A stretch of DNA of 64,000 bases, from NCBI RefSeq assembly GCF_030247195.1, contig NC_080672.1, forward strand, positions 94,560,113-94,624,112, read 5' to 3'. Source of the DNA: Topomyia yanbarensis (taxonomy: Eukaryota; Arthropoda; Insecta; Diptera; Culicidae). Shown one piece after another: positions 12,304-22,870 of the stretch; position 1 is the stretch's first letter, and the number at the start of each line of letters is the position of its first letter. The position numbers and the translations under genes were made by a program. The notes below the pieces were generated by a model. That model ran no database searches, was not told where the DNA came from, and saw only the letters and a list, made by a program, of their open reading frames with translations.

Positions 12304-12680
12304 TGTTACGCAACCTGCGGACGTGCCTCCGCTACCAATTTACCCTCAACGGGACCAGCCGCCCCTGATGCAAGCGGGACAGCAGGAAACCTTACAATTA
12401 GAAGTACGGTTATAAAATCATTATAACTAGTAGAACGGCTGAGTGAAACTAAAACTAAAGGTGAAGTGAATCTAAAGCTAAAGGATTATCACAGCTAGTT
12501 TGTTATCGTAGCAGCGCCGGTAATCGAGTTGATAATGACATGGACTAAACTACCCATAATCGCAAGTCAGTCCCATGTAGATAGGGAACATGGGAGTGAC
12601 TTGCGATTATGGGCAGTAAAGTACCGTTCGAGACAACTTCCCGGAAGTCACGGAAATTAGTATCAACACTAAACGGGAAC
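12304..12680 (+). repeat. BEL/Pao element 3' LTR
   Basis: Starts TGTTACGC directly after a G-rich polypurine tract (GGGGGGAG) and ends in ACTAAACGGGAAC like the 5' LTR at 7381-7780. It has lost about 120 bp relative to that copy and carries a hairpin insertion at 12550-12617. Confidence 0.8.
12550..12617. mobile_element. 68-bp hairpin MITE in the 3' LTR
   Basis: Near-perfect inverted repeats of 29 bp (CTACCCATAATCGCAAGT... and its complement) separated by only about 10 bp. The left side is preceded by TAAA and the right side followed by TAAA. The paired 5' LTR has the uninterrupted site (AAATAAAGTACC at about 7724), so this is a real insertion after the LTRs formed. The terminal CTxCCCATAA resembles the 249-bp MITEs at 16728 and 30545, so it may be a minimal relative. 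Confidence 0.75.
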
Positions 12681-12740
12681 AACACTATAACGTCTTACCA
12701 CACCCGCTGTCAAGCCCCGCTGTTGGTTCGGGTCGCGAAT

Positions 12741-13980
12741 CGCAATATGGTTGCTGTCGCGGCTAAGCTTTTTCCAGTACCTATGACTTACAGCTCAGTC
12801 TCCCTCATCGGGCCCATAACTTCGACGTTCTTAGTTATCTTCAAAATAAATGGAGATTACATCATTATGCATTAGGTGGGTTAAATGGGCTTTTAAATAT
12901 TCCAGCGTTCAGAATTTCATCTAAAATGCGACATAAATGTGTTCATTAGTTTATATCATTCGTAGTTAGTGCCCCTCATTAGGTTGTCATAGAATTTCCT
13001 AAAATCTAATTACCTTTTTTTGTATTCCAGAAAATCTACTATACTTTCTATGGTACGCATTATAATAAGGTGAGACTATTTTCTTTCGCACCTTAAAACA
13101 AACTACTGAGCAGAACAACCGCTTGTATTTATATGGATATTGAATATTTACAAATACGCAAAGTGTAAATTTAAGATACGTTCGTTATACATTAACGAAA
13201 GCCATTGTTGTTTTTGCGAAATGTTTGCATATTTTTAATACCTTTCTCCACAAATGAAATAACGTTTATGGGCGAAATCATACAAATGGTTTCGCCGAAT
13301 TAGTCGGTGATCGAACACCAGGATATTATTTCATATATTTATTACTTGAAACTAGAAAATAATTTTTCAAATAATCGTTTGAATCAGTTGCAGCACCGGT
13401 CCGCTATAGTGTGCTTTGAAGCGTGTTTCAATTTCCTGTCCGTTACCAAAACCTGATACAAAATAAAAATAACGAAGCACGCCCGGATTTATAGATAGAA
13501 GAACTAATGAATTGAAACTGATAGGTAGAATTCGATTTCTACGAAAGATCTAGATGTCACTTAATGTTGAGTCCTACAGAGAGTAAACTTATCGTTAACT
13601 AAACTAGAACTGATAAACTGATGATCACTGAACGTCAAGAGTGTGAGGAAGAAACCTAACAAACCAGTTGCTTAATAGATATGTACTATATTTCTAACCA
13701 AACGTGCAGATGTATTGAAGTATATGTGTGGACTAAAATCTACTGAATCGAGACCGAGACCAATGTAAAACGGTAATTTTGTCAACACGAACGAAAAAGA
13801 AATCCTAAACTGTGATAGCTTGCAGATTTTTCCCTGAGGGTGTTGCCGTATAAAATTTGTACTGATGAGTATTGAATGTTGAATTTTGCATACCACCTTG
13901 CACATCGAAAGACTGATCTTGATCTTGTTGAACGTACCGAGTCGAATTTCTCCATGAGATTTTCAAGTTGAGAATTTTAA
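12741..13980. other. Intergenic, no gene seen
   Basis: AT-rich sequence between the BEL/Pao 3' LTR and the zinc-finger gene. I see no convincing ORF, RNA gene or paired terminal repeats. It contains a short inverted pair GGGCGAAATC/GGTTTCGCC near 13270-13297. Confidence 0.6.
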
Positions 13981-13990
13981 TAAAATGTGT

Positions 13991-13996
13991 TTTATT
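13991..13996 (-). promoter_or_regulatory. Poly(A) signal of the zinc-finger gene
   Basis: AATAAA on the minus strand about 60 bp downstream of the TGA stop at 14055-14057, a normal distance for this gene's 3' end. Confidence 0.6.
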
Positions 13997-14054
13997 GCTG
14001 ATGAATTTTTGTTCCGTCTTACAGTAGTTCGATGCATTAATACTTATCCAACTA

Positions 14055-15507
14055 TCACTCAGCAGCTAACCGTACTTGTGGAGGAGGATCGTTTTTGACT
14101 GCAGTTTGGATGATCGCCCGGTGCGTTTTCATGTGAGTTACAAGGTTATCCTTTCTCCTAAACGCCCGTCCACAGATGTCACAAGCGAATGGTTTTTCGT
14201 CCAGATGCTTGGTGAAGTGTTTCCGTAGGTCAGCACTACAAAACAGAGAATTATTTAAATTTTACCGGAGAGCCCTTATTTTTTTCGAGGGAGATTCATT
14301 GCAAGAACGACAAATTTCGGCCGTCCTTGCACAGAACCTTCCCACCTACACTCAAACTCACTTGGTGAGAAACATTTTATCACACTCGGAGCACTTGATT
14401 TTCGGTTCCTCGAAATGGGTTCGTTTGTGTCTGGCCAGCCCAGTCGGTTGATAGTAAGCTTTCCCACAAACCGGACACAAATAAACACGTTCCTTCAGAT
14501 GTGTTTTCCGATGCTGTTTCAATCCGTTGAGCATTGGATACTGCTTATCGCACAGGTCGCATTTGTACATTTTTGCACGCGTGTGGATATTCACGTGCGA
14601 ATTGTAGTTGGAAGCGCTCACGAAAGCTTTCGGGCAAAACGGACATTGATGCCTGTTGGGTGAAAAGCAAAACTAAATCTGTTCTAAGAATGTCTGGTTT
14701 GAACAAAATTACCGTTTTTCATTGTTATGGATTCGCATGTGTTCTGAAATGTTCTTGATAAATTTTCCACATATCGTACAAACTTCGGCTCGTCGCTCTG
14801 CTTTGATGGCCAGTTTGGGTCTACCTCGCTTCTTAACTGTTTTTTCAAACTCCGGAGATTCGCACTTGATTTCTGCCTCTTGAGTACGAACTTTGCTCTT
14901 CTTGAGCCTTCCGCGTTTTTTCAGTGGTATCTTGGAAGTTGGCGACGAGCTGTTCTCAGAGTTAGACTCTTGGTCCAATTGGTCTTGCAAATCATCGCCT
15001 AGAGTACTTGCTGAATCTTCGCACTGAACGTCGTACAGACAATCTTCCGAATAATCGGGATCTTCTCCGTTCTCCGCTACATCATCGTGATAGCTGTTTT
15101 CTTGTTTTGGTTCATCGATATCGGATTCTTTGCGTGGTTCGATCGTTTGCGTGAGATTTTCTGTAATTACCTCTAAGGCAAGTTTTTGATAAATTTCATC
15201 ATTTCGGATACAGCACTCTCGAAACCGGTGCCAATCTAGTATCGATGATCGACAGGTGCTACAAATAACTATTTCTTCTGAAGATTCATGCTTAATTATC
15301 TACAATAAAATCAAGGTTTTGTTATACAGCTTTTGACTGCGCCTAGAGTTGCAAAAATGAATTTACCTGTATCGATAAATACCGGAAAATAAGTTGAAAA
15401 AAATCCTCACTAATGGGTTCATCTTGTTCAGTGCAATTGGTCGAAAGATTCTTGATGGATTCCAAGTTAGGACCATCGTGTAAACATAATCTACACACAC
15501 GCTCCAT
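14055..15507 (-). CDS. ZAD-domain C2H2 zinc-finger protein, four exons, 399 aa
   Basis: Predicted exons on the minus strand: 15507-15367, 15299-14713, 14652-14362 and 14235-14055. All introns have GT-AG ends, and the phases (0, 2, 2) keep one frame. The N-terminus MERVCRLCLHD plus CSTC after intron 1 forms the four-cysteine zinc site of a ZAD (zinc-finger-associated domain), an insect dimerisation module. An acidic linker and two basic KKRGR(L/P)K patches follow; the patches are AT-hook or nuclear-localisation-like. Then come a short, atypical finger (CTICGKFIKNISEHMRIH, only nine residues between the second Cys and first His) and five normal C2H2 fingers. Two fingers are split by introns. 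Presumably a nuclear DNA-binding transcription factor. ZAD zinc-finger genes form very large insect families, so no orthologue is named. Confidence 0.9.
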
Positions 15508-15619
15508 TTGGTTGTCGCATTTTATAAGACCAAAATCTACCAAAATGAGTAGTGTACAACCGAAGCCTCTAGTTGACGATGTCAAGCAATAATTTGTAAA
15601 TAAATTACACACACATATG

Positions 15620-16198
15620 CACCGATTTCAGAAGTATGAATGAATGAACTCATGTTCGACTCGGTCGACATTAGAAAAGATGAATGAACCCAACACACTT
15701 TTTCGTGTTTATTTACTTTTGAGTAATTTATATATTAAGATATTGAGCATTACCAATGTCGTATATACAGGTATGGCGAAGAGGGCACTTTGGTATTCGT
15801 TACTGCATTCAAATTTATTTTTCCCCAGTCTATCGGGTATAAGTGTCTGTGCTAAATATTCTCCATGTATTTAAAACACAGTTCTAACCGTGTTTTAAAA
15901 TCAGCAACAAATAGAACGCCGTCGTATAACAGTTATAACTTTTAAAACAAAACTGTTCGAAATTATAAAACAAAACGCTCTGCTGGGGATGTGAATGTTT
16001 CAGTTTCAGTTCTACTTTGAAACTGTTATTCAAAATAAAACGCTCCTGAACATGCCCTAACGACAAAGTTGGGTTTCGTCAGTGAACAATTTTCGTCACC
16101 ATATTAATAGCCAGATTTAATCTGTGTGAATCTGGTTCCAGTTTTAAACTACCAACTAATCGATCGATTTAATTGGTTGAAATAAACCAATTTCTATT
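15620..16198. other. Intergenic, no gene seen
   Basis: Upstream of the zinc-finger gene, so it may hold its promoter. A small inverted repeat (AAAACACAGTTCTAACCGTGTTTT, about 15875-15898) and several AAAACGCTC-like repeats occur at 15900-16050. No ORF of note. Confidence 0.5.
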
Positions 16199-16401
16199 GT
16201 AAGTATAGGGACGCAGTGAAAATATAAACGCGTGTACCGTGGTTAAAGGTTTATTTAAAAGTAAAAGATGAAGAGGGAAAACCTTTTTCCTACATCTGAC
16301 AGCGCTGTACGCTTATTCGAATATAAGCAGTATTCTTGATCGATGTGTAACTCTGAGGTCACAGATATACGACTAGACGAGTCGCAGCGTATTCTCCAAC
16401 A
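16199..16401 (-). repeat. copia-type 3' LTR, minus strand
   Basis: On the minus strand it starts TGTTGGAGAATACG directly after the polypurine tract AAGGGGGTG and ends in CTTACA, about 203 bp. An AAATAAACC polyadenylation-like site is inside. It follows the copia coding end at 16402-16725. The matching 5' LTR is not in the window. Confidence 0.7.
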
Positions 16402-16727
16402 CACCCCCTTAAGCTGACGTGCTAATCCCCATCGCTGTTCGATTTCGCTCCAGCTTAATGCGTTCGAGAGATTTGGTCAATCCGTCCGCTGTTTGTTCAT
16501 CGGTGCTAATGTGATGATGTTCTGTTCGAGAGCGTTCCGGATGTAATGATGGCGTATATCAATATGCTTCGTACGTGGTGTGGCGATGCTAATAGCACTT
16601 TACTTATCGCAGCGTATTTCGATCGGTTTCTCCTGTCCAAATTGTGCTAACAATCCGCGCCACCATGAAGCTTCCTGAACAGTGGCCGCCAGCGCCATAT
16701 ACTCGGCTTCGCATGATGACAGCGCTA

Positions 16728-16976
16728 CACTGCCCATAACAGCATAAGAGTCCCATGTTGAAAAACAGCAAGCCGAGAAAAACGCTGTTCAAGATTGTCC
16801 CATCCATTGAGCCAAATGGATGGGACAACCATGCTTTGGTATTTTTTTTATATTTTCTAAACAAACCCGGTAATTTTATTTGTGCAGTGTGATTCAGTAG
16901 TGATACAGAATACAATCCAACGGATAACTCATTTTCGACAAAAATCCACATGGGACTCTTATGCGTTTATGGGCAG
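16728..16976. mobile_element. 249-bp MITE, TA-flanked, copy 1
   Basis: Terminal inverted repeats of about 27 bp (CACTGCCCATAA... and TTTATGGGCAG), flanked by TA on both sides (16726-16727 and 16977-16978). It splits a copia RNase H codon series, which gives the empty site directly. A second copy of identical length is at 30545-30793. TA duplication and short inverted repeats fit a Tc1/mariner-type non-autonomous element. Confidence 0.8.
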
Positions 16977-17056
16977 TACAGTTGGTTGTCGTTTACAGTA
17001 CCAAGCAACCGCACCTCCTTGTAGCATGAAGATGTAGCCGCTCGTTGACTTACGAT

Positions 17057-17323
17057 TAGAGATGCACCGAATATTCGGTCGACCGAATATTCGGGCCGAA
17101 TACCATGAAATATTTAAAAGGAACAAAATAAAATAAAATACATATATACAAAATACTAGCAATGCACAGAATATTCTGTCGACCCAATGTTCGGTTGACC
17201 GAATATTCGGGCCGAATACCAGCCGATTTTGATTAAAGCCGAATATACGGTACGCCGAATAATTAAACATTAAATATTCGGTATTCGGCTGAAAGCCGAA
17301 TAGTACTATTCGGTGCATCTCTA
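17057..17323. mobile_element. 267-bp hAT-type MITE with 8-bp duplication
   Basis: Inverted termini TAGAGATGCACCGAAT / ATTCGGTGCATCTCTA are flanked by CTTACGAT on both sides (17049-17056 and 17324-17331). The 8-bp duplication and the TAGAG-type end are hallmarks of hAT elements. The interior is built of repeated, partly palindromic CCGAATATTCGG units in both orientations. It interrupts the copia frame between NDRK and STSGYIF, and removal with one duplication restores the frame. Confidence 0.85.
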
Positions 17324-17809
17324 CTTACGATCGTTCAAATCAGAAGCCCAGCTGGCATCGGTGTATCCTACAAGCTCGATATTTCCTTGTTTCTTATATT
17401 GCACCTTCATTGTAGACGTTCCTCGTAGGTATCGAAACAAATGTTTGACTGCCTCCCAGTGCTTGGTGCCAGCATTCGAGTTGTAACGGCTTAATTGGTT
17501 GACTGCATACATAATATCTAGTCTGGTACAATGAGCTAGATACAAAAAACTTCCAGCAGCCTCCTGGTACGGAACTCGTTTCATTTTTTCAGCTTTTTCT
17601 GACGTCTGCGGAGTCATATTCATTTGGTTTGGTTTCTCGAAGCAGGGTTGCTGTTCCATAAAAAATTCCTCCTCTAATTCGCCTTGAAGGAACGCAGTAG
17701 TGGCATCCATTTGGTCCATCGGCAAATTATACCTGGCGGAAATTGCAAACAGGTAGCGCAGAGAACTGTGACGAACCACTGGAGAGTAGGTTTCGTTGTA
17801 GTCCATGTT

Positions 17810-18299
17810 AAAACCCCATAAACGAATGAGTACTTTTCATAACTTCGAAAATCATATTTTTTGCACAGGATAAAATTTTTTGAAAACGATTGGCAAAGTG
17901 TGTAGAGTGTGTTGAGAAATAGAATTTTATTTTCCAAAAATAGTGTTTTTTCATCTTTTTCTAAGGACTTATTGGACGACCCTAGTAGTTTTAGATTAGA
18001 TTTTAAGCAAAAGCTGCAATTTCTCCAAATGGTTCACATAGCCTTAACGACCCAATTTAAGGTTTTTGCGCGAGCGTGTACGACCTTCTGAAAACTCAAC
18101 TGAGATGGTGCGAATTTTAATCCCTCCACTGTAAATGTCGACTTTATTCAGTTGTTTTCAATCTTTTTAATTCACACGCGTGTTTCTCTTGTATTTATAA
18201 ACATCGTGTATACATATCTAATCTAATAGTAACTGTTAGGATAGTAACTGTTTTGTATCAAACTAGATTTATTTAAATATTAAACTATTTTGCCAAGAT
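17810..18299. other. Upstream region of RRP41, no gene seen
   Basis: AT-rich, no conserved ORF. It probably includes the promoter and 5' UTR of the gene starting at 18300. No canonical TATA element could be placed with confidence. Confidence 0.5.
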
Positions 18300-19037
18300 A
18301 TGGAACTACTCTCAGACGAGGGCCTCCGACTGGACGGGCGCCGGTCAAACGAACTGCGACGGATTCAGTGCAAGCTGGGAGTTTTCAGCCAACCAGACGG
18401 TAGCGCCTACATTGAGCAAGGAAACACGAAAGTTCTGGCGGCAGTCTATGGACCACATCAGGCACCGGGCAAAAAGAGCAGCCACGAGGAAGTCATTGTC
18501 AACTGCCAGTATAGTATGGCTACGTTTTCCACTGGAGAGCGCAAGAAACGTCCCCGTGGCGATAGGAAAAGCCAGGAGATGACTATTCATCTGCAGCAAG
18601 CCTTGAGTGCGGCCATTAAGACGGAGCTGTACCCAAAGAGTCAGATCGATGTATACATCGAAGTGCTGATGGCAGACGGTGGGAATTACTGTGCATCGGT
18701 AAATGCAGCCACACTAGCGCTAATAGACGCCGGTGTGTGCCTGAAGGAGTACGTATGCGCTTGCACGGCATCATTAGCCGGAAAGATACCGTTGATGGAT
18801 GTTTCGAATTTGGAAGAGATGAGTGGCGGACCAACGTTAACGGTGGCTTCCTTACCAAGCAGTGGAAAGATTGCGTTTATGGAAATGTCCCAACGATTCC
18901 ATCTGGACCATCTTCCGAATGTTTTGGAAACGGCACTTCAAGGCTGCCGGGAGGTGCAGAAAATTATCGATCAAGCCGTTAGAGACCACGTAACACAGCT
19001 GGGACAGGCCGGTGATTGGGGAAGTATTGGAAAATAA
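18300..19037 (+). CDS. Ski6: Exosome complex component RRP41 (Ski6/EXOSC4), 245 aa
   Basis: An intact single-exon ORF encodes a full-length RNase PH-fold protein. The start MELLSDEGLRLDGRR and the later VNCQYSMATFSTGERKKRPRGDR are characteristic of RRP41, one of six RNase PH-like subunits that form the ring of the nuclear and cytoplasmic RNA exosome. The family's usual animal length is about 245 aa, so it looks complete at both ends. In animals the ring is catalytically inactive and threads RNA toward the RRP44 and RRP6 nucleases; that role is from established knowledge, not this sequence. The ATG follows an AT-rich 5' region and is the only start consistent with the family N-terminus. The neighbour on the opposite strand ends 66 bp downstream. 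Drosophila calls this gene Ski6. Confidence 0.95.
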   Translation: MELLSDEGLRLDGRRSNELRRIQCKLGVFSQPDGSAYIEQGNTKVLAAVYGPHQAPGKKSSHEEVIVNCQYSMATFSTGERKKRPRGDRKSQEMTIHLQQALSAAIKTELYPKSQIDVYIEVLMADGGNYCASVNAATLALIDAGVCLKEYVCACTASLAGKIPLMDVSNLEEMSGGPTLTVASLPSSGKIAFMEMSQRFHLDHLPNVLETALQGCREVQKIIDQAVRDHVTQLGQAGDWGSIGK

Positions 19038-19038
19038 A
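19033..19038 (+). promoter_or_regulatory. AATAAA overlapping the RRP41 stop codon
   Basis: The AATAAA hexamer contains the TAA stop of RRP41. With only 66 bp before the convergent release-factor gene's stop, this is the most likely plus-strand polyadenylation signal. Use in vivo is inferred. Confidence 0.5.
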
Positions 19039-19103
19039 TGTTAACTGTATGAACATTTTCATATGTTTAATTTTTGAACTCTTATGAATTATAAATATAT
19101 TGT

Positions 19104-20405
19104 CTACTTGTCGGTAATAGTGCTATTAACAATTTCCATCAATTGCTGTTTTCTGTGAGCTGAGCGTAGTTTAATAACCATGTCATCCAGCTGGTGTCCT
19201 CCTTCCAGGAATGCTTTCAAGTTGTGAGTTGTTCCGTTTTCTACTCGGTGATCAGTAATACGATCCTGGTTATAGTTGTAAGTACGTATCTTCTCATTAC
19301 GTAAACTTGATCCTACCTGTGATTTTTTCATTGACTGACTACTGTTGAATTTGGCTTCCAATTCCTGTTTGGTTAATTTAGCCAACAACTTTTGCTTGGC
19401 CATTTCTTTATTTTTAGCTTGTGAACGATCCTCTTGACATTCAACTGCAATTCCGGTAGGAATGTGAACAATACGAACAGCGCTGTCTGTTGTATTGACA
19501 TGCTGACCACCGGCTCCACTGGCTCGTTTAGTTTCGATCTTTAAATCTTGTTCTTTAAGTTCTATGTGAAATTCGTCTGGTCGAGGAATAACCGATACGG
19601 TTGCGGTGCTGGTGTGTATCCTAGCTGCCTTTTCTGTAGCGGGAACCCGTTGAACACGATGAACGCCGGCCTCGAATTTCAGATACCTATAAGCATCCCT
19701 ACCGGAGATTATTATGGAAGCATGTCGGATGCCTCCTAGTTCGGTGCCCTCAGTTTGCAGGCTATCAATGCTCCAACCTTTGTACTCTGCAAATCCACAG
19801 TACATGTCGAAAATTTCACGTGCAAACAACATAGCTTCCTGGCCGCCCACACCAGCAGCTACTTCCAAAACCAATGCATTAAAGTCTTCCTCTTCATCCA
19901 TGGAAAGGATACCATCCATAATTTCATTATCTAATTTGGTAAGAATGTTGGTGTATGCCTAAAAAATAGGCCTTTGAATAGAGTTAAACATTTTTGACTC
20001 ATACTGTACCTCTGTTTCCTCTTTCATCAGCTGCAACATATCTTCGTCCTTTTCCGACCCCATCTCCTGTAGCGACTTGAGATTATCAACAATGATCCTA
20101 CGCTGCTCGTACATCTCCACAATGTGCGATAGTAACACCAACCTTTTGACGTCTTTTTTGTTCGGCTGATCCATTACTTTTAGCGAGTAATACTCCAAAC
20201 GTATATTTTCTAGATATTTTTGAATACTTTCATCGCTGATCTGGAATCCTTCGTCGGACCGAGATCCTAATGGGTACTGCTGTGCAAGCGGTGAAAACCG
20301 TGTCACACAGGAAATCGGCCTATATTTCTGTTCAAGCACGGTACGTACTATTAGACTTTTACGCTGGAGGGTTCCTCCTAAACAGCAAATCCGTCTAAGA
20401 AACAT
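19104..20405 (-). CDS. Mitochondrial peptide chain release factor 1 (mtRF1a type), two exons, 416 aa
   Basis: Exons on the minus strand: 20405-20010 (132 codons) and 19958-19104 (284 aa plus stop), joined by a 51-bp phase-0 intron with GT-AG ends. The N-terminus MFLRRICC... is Arg-rich with no acidic residues early on, as in a mitochondrial targeting peptide. Domain 1 helices and the PCRF domain follow. The tripeptide PAT at about residues 238-240, in RVPATEKAARIHTS, is the RF1-type stop-codon recognition motif (UAA/UAG). GGQ at about 282-284, in SGAGGQHVN, is the peptidyl-tRNA hydrolysis motif. The codon-recognition loop has no insertion, matching mtRF1a/MTRF1L rather than vertebrate MTRF1. 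It ends mitochondrial translation. It appears intact. Confidence 0.95.
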
Positions 20406-20690
20406 GTTTGCTGATTTTCATTGAAAATCACGTAATATTGAACGATTTTGCACTGAAATTCCTAACGGGATAGATACTTATATGGCGATGATAATAAACA
20501 TGTATGAAAATCAGTCATCAGCTGTCAAAGTCAAGGCCAGCAGTTTTGTCGACTTTGCATTCATTCGATTCATTCATAAAAATGTCTCTCGACTTGCTTA
20601 TGTTTACAATTTTTAAATGGTACTGTACTTGTTGTAATCTGTACTGGTCGAAAAAAGAAGAACACCAGGGTGACGCCAATTTTTAGTAGC
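20406..20690. other. Upstream region of the release-factor gene, no gene seen
   Basis: Contains the presumed promoter and 5' UTR of the minus-strand gene that starts at 20405. No TATA box or recognisable element is evident. Confidence 0.4.
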
Positions 20691-21390
20691 ATCAGCGAAA
20701 ATATTAAATTTGGGGAGAAAAAACACAGTGAAATCCAGTAAAAATAACAAACAAAAGTAATAAATTAAGTTCATAAAACCGATAAGCTAATCATTAGATT
20801 TAATCAAAAACTAGTATCTAGATAAAGAGTGAATCGAAACCGAAACCCAGTAGAGAGGTTATGTGCGGAAAAAAACATTCGGAAAAGTGAAGAAGAAAAT
20901 CGAATAGTAAATTAAAGTTAGTTTTAAGAAGATTAAGTAGAATTAGTAGAGATAAATAAAGATCAGATTTAAAAATAAAGATAAGCGAACCGAAACCCAG
21001 TAGGGAGGAAAAAGTGGAAAATCAAAAGAATTAAATATATAATCCAATTTAATTATTGTTGCATTATTGCAAATAAAGCTTAGATCTAGAAATAAAAACG
21101 AAAAATAAAGTTACGAACAACGCCAGTGCCTCCCAAACAACCCCCTGCTAGGCAGCCATTTTGTCCTAGCCAACATCTGCCTTTGTTAAAATCAAAACAA
21201 CCCAATGCTATTGCACAGGCGACATGGGCCTAGAAGCGGCTAGGCCCACATATGTTGACTACTGTCAAAGTCTGTATATCTCTATAGCGGATGACAGAAG
21301 TGACACCTCCTTATAACGGGTTATAACGGGTAAACGGATACCAAACAACACCTCAGTTCGGAAGGAAACCACGGAACGAAACGCACGAAG
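20691..21390 (+). other. A-rich region, possible 5' UTR of a non-LTR element
   Basis: Strongly A-rich and repetitive on the plus strand: two copies of GAAACCCAGTAGxGAGG at about 20838 and 20991, and many AATAAAG words. A small inverted repeat TGGGCCTAG...CTAGGCCCA lies at about 21227-21250. It leads directly into the gag-like ORF at 21391. Could be a retroelement 5' end; no second copy is available to define it. Confidence 0.35.
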
Positions 21391-21735
21391 ATGAATCAGC
21401 AGACACTATCCGAAGAGGCATTTCTCAAACCTCTCGACTTTCAGAAAGAGATACCCAACTTTCCGGTTGCGATCTGAAAAACACTGGCGAAAGAAGGGCT
21501 CATTAAGCAAAAGAACATAGTCAAACCAGGGCTCAAGATCCTTCTAGAAAAAGTAACCTCTGTTTGAAAAAAAATACAATTCGATGAATACAATATGAAA
21601 CCATTGGCACCAGTTTCGATATTGCAAATGATTTGCTTCATCAAATGAGTTCCCAAGGAATACGACGAAGAGGAAATTCAGAACAACTTAACCGCAAGTG
21701 CACTGATCGTCAAGATTGAGAGGATTAAATGCAGG
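21391..21735 (+). mobile_element. Non-LTR retroelement gag-like fragment
   Basis: Begins ATG (MNQQTLSEEAFLKPL) and continues, with two stops, to a stretch reading EYNMKPLAPVS and then VPKEYDEEEIQNNLTAS. The latter resembles the VP..Y.EEEIQ segment that precedes zinc knuckles in gag proteins of Jockey-type non-LTR elements. It breaks off where minus-strand BEL/Pao sequence begins. Assignment from pattern only. Confidence 0.45.
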
Positions 21736-22870
21736 ACCCCGTCGGAGACAGCTGATACCGACAAACAAGGTCACCGTCAAAGGTGAAAAAGTTCCGGACA
21801 ACATTCGGCGATATCCGTGACGAAATTTTTCGTGATAGTGTTGCACAAGCTTCGCAGTCAGAGGATGTTCTTTTGGTAAAATAATCGAAAAACGAAGATC
21901 GAACGGTAGAAATTCTGTGTTTTTCATCTTGCCTACCGTACGCACTATCCCTTTATCGTCTACAAGAGGAGCTAGTTTATATAACGGACTAGACGTCTCT
22001 AGAGTTAACCATCTATCCACCAGATGTTCTCGATTGTGTAATAACACTTTAAATTCATCCTCGTACACTTCCGAGCCTTAAAAAATAGTATTCCGCTTTC
22101 TCGTAGTCTTCCTGCTTCAAAGGCTTACGCTCCATCATCCAATACACTTTCGTCAAGAGCTTCGCCTGGCTCTTTGTTGCCTTCAGTGTTTCAATCAGAC
22201 AGTCTTCTATTTTCCGCCGACTGTTGGACACGAATCTATAGACGCACGCCATCGTACGCACTAGAATTCGTCACTTTGAGATACGAGATACGTCTAAAAG
22301 TGCACACGATAGTGTGACATCATGGACAAGCAAATGCGCTTTCAGTTCTTTATTAATGTTTGCCGGTATCACTGGCTGTTCTGGCCATTCCATTTGCTTG
22401 CAGAACAGAATGTCCGTCCGCTGAAACTAAGAGATATATGAGTGTAGGCTCGCCCACGCTTCCATTTCGTTACTCTATCCGCTTCATTATTTAGCATCGG
22501 AAACCAATCGCCAGTCTGATACGCTAGAGTGACTAAGGATGTCATCTATGCGAAAGCCCACATACTGTCGGTATCGCCGTTGGTCGGATTTGATCCATGA
22601 AAGGACATTTCGCGAATCTGTCCGGATGAACTGTTGATTAATTTTCAAGCTATGATTGCGCCGAATAGATTCCGCTAATCTGGCGCCTAGCACAGCAGCC
22701 TGCAATTCAAGCCGCGGCGGGATGGTAAGTTGGTTGAGTGGAGCCACCTTGCTTCGACTCATTATTAAAGCTCTCCATCAATTTCGATCCGGAAGTATTC
22801 TACGCAGCCATATGCATTTTCGCTTGCATCGTTGAAGACATGCAACTGAAGATTCTCGTACTGATCAGAT
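21690..22870 (-). mobile_element. BEL/Pao pol fragment, minus strand
   Basis: On the minus strand, 22762-22487 encodes LELQAAVLGARLAESIRR and then IRTDSRNVLSWIKSD, typical of the BEL/Pao RNase H region. 22068-21690 encodes GKMKNTEFLPFDLRF and LPKEHPLTAKLVQHYHE, typical of the start of its integrase zinc-binding domain. Frameshifts and stops occur between and within these parts. No LTRs were found. Inactive. Confidence 0.75.

Larger units (their letters stand above)
16402..17806 (-). mobile_element. Ty1/copia pol fragment broken by two MITEs
   Basis: Minus-strand sequence encodes the end of a copia polyprotein. The RT start is SPVVRHSSLRYLFAISA, then ATTAFLQGELEEEFF. After an internal deletion comes the RNase H region (TDASWASDLNDRK, GYIFMLQGGAVAW, ALSSCEAEYMALAA). 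Frame and sense continue cleanly across the MITE insertions at 17057-17323 and 16728-16976, showing that both landed in an existing copy. A TAA stop follows IRCDK near 16603. The 5' two-thirds of the element (gag, integrase) is absent. Inactive. Confidence 0.85.

Noticed and set aside
14176..14758. Plus-strand open frames over the zinc-finger gene
   Set aside because: Antisense to exons with clear C2H2 spacing and good splice sites.
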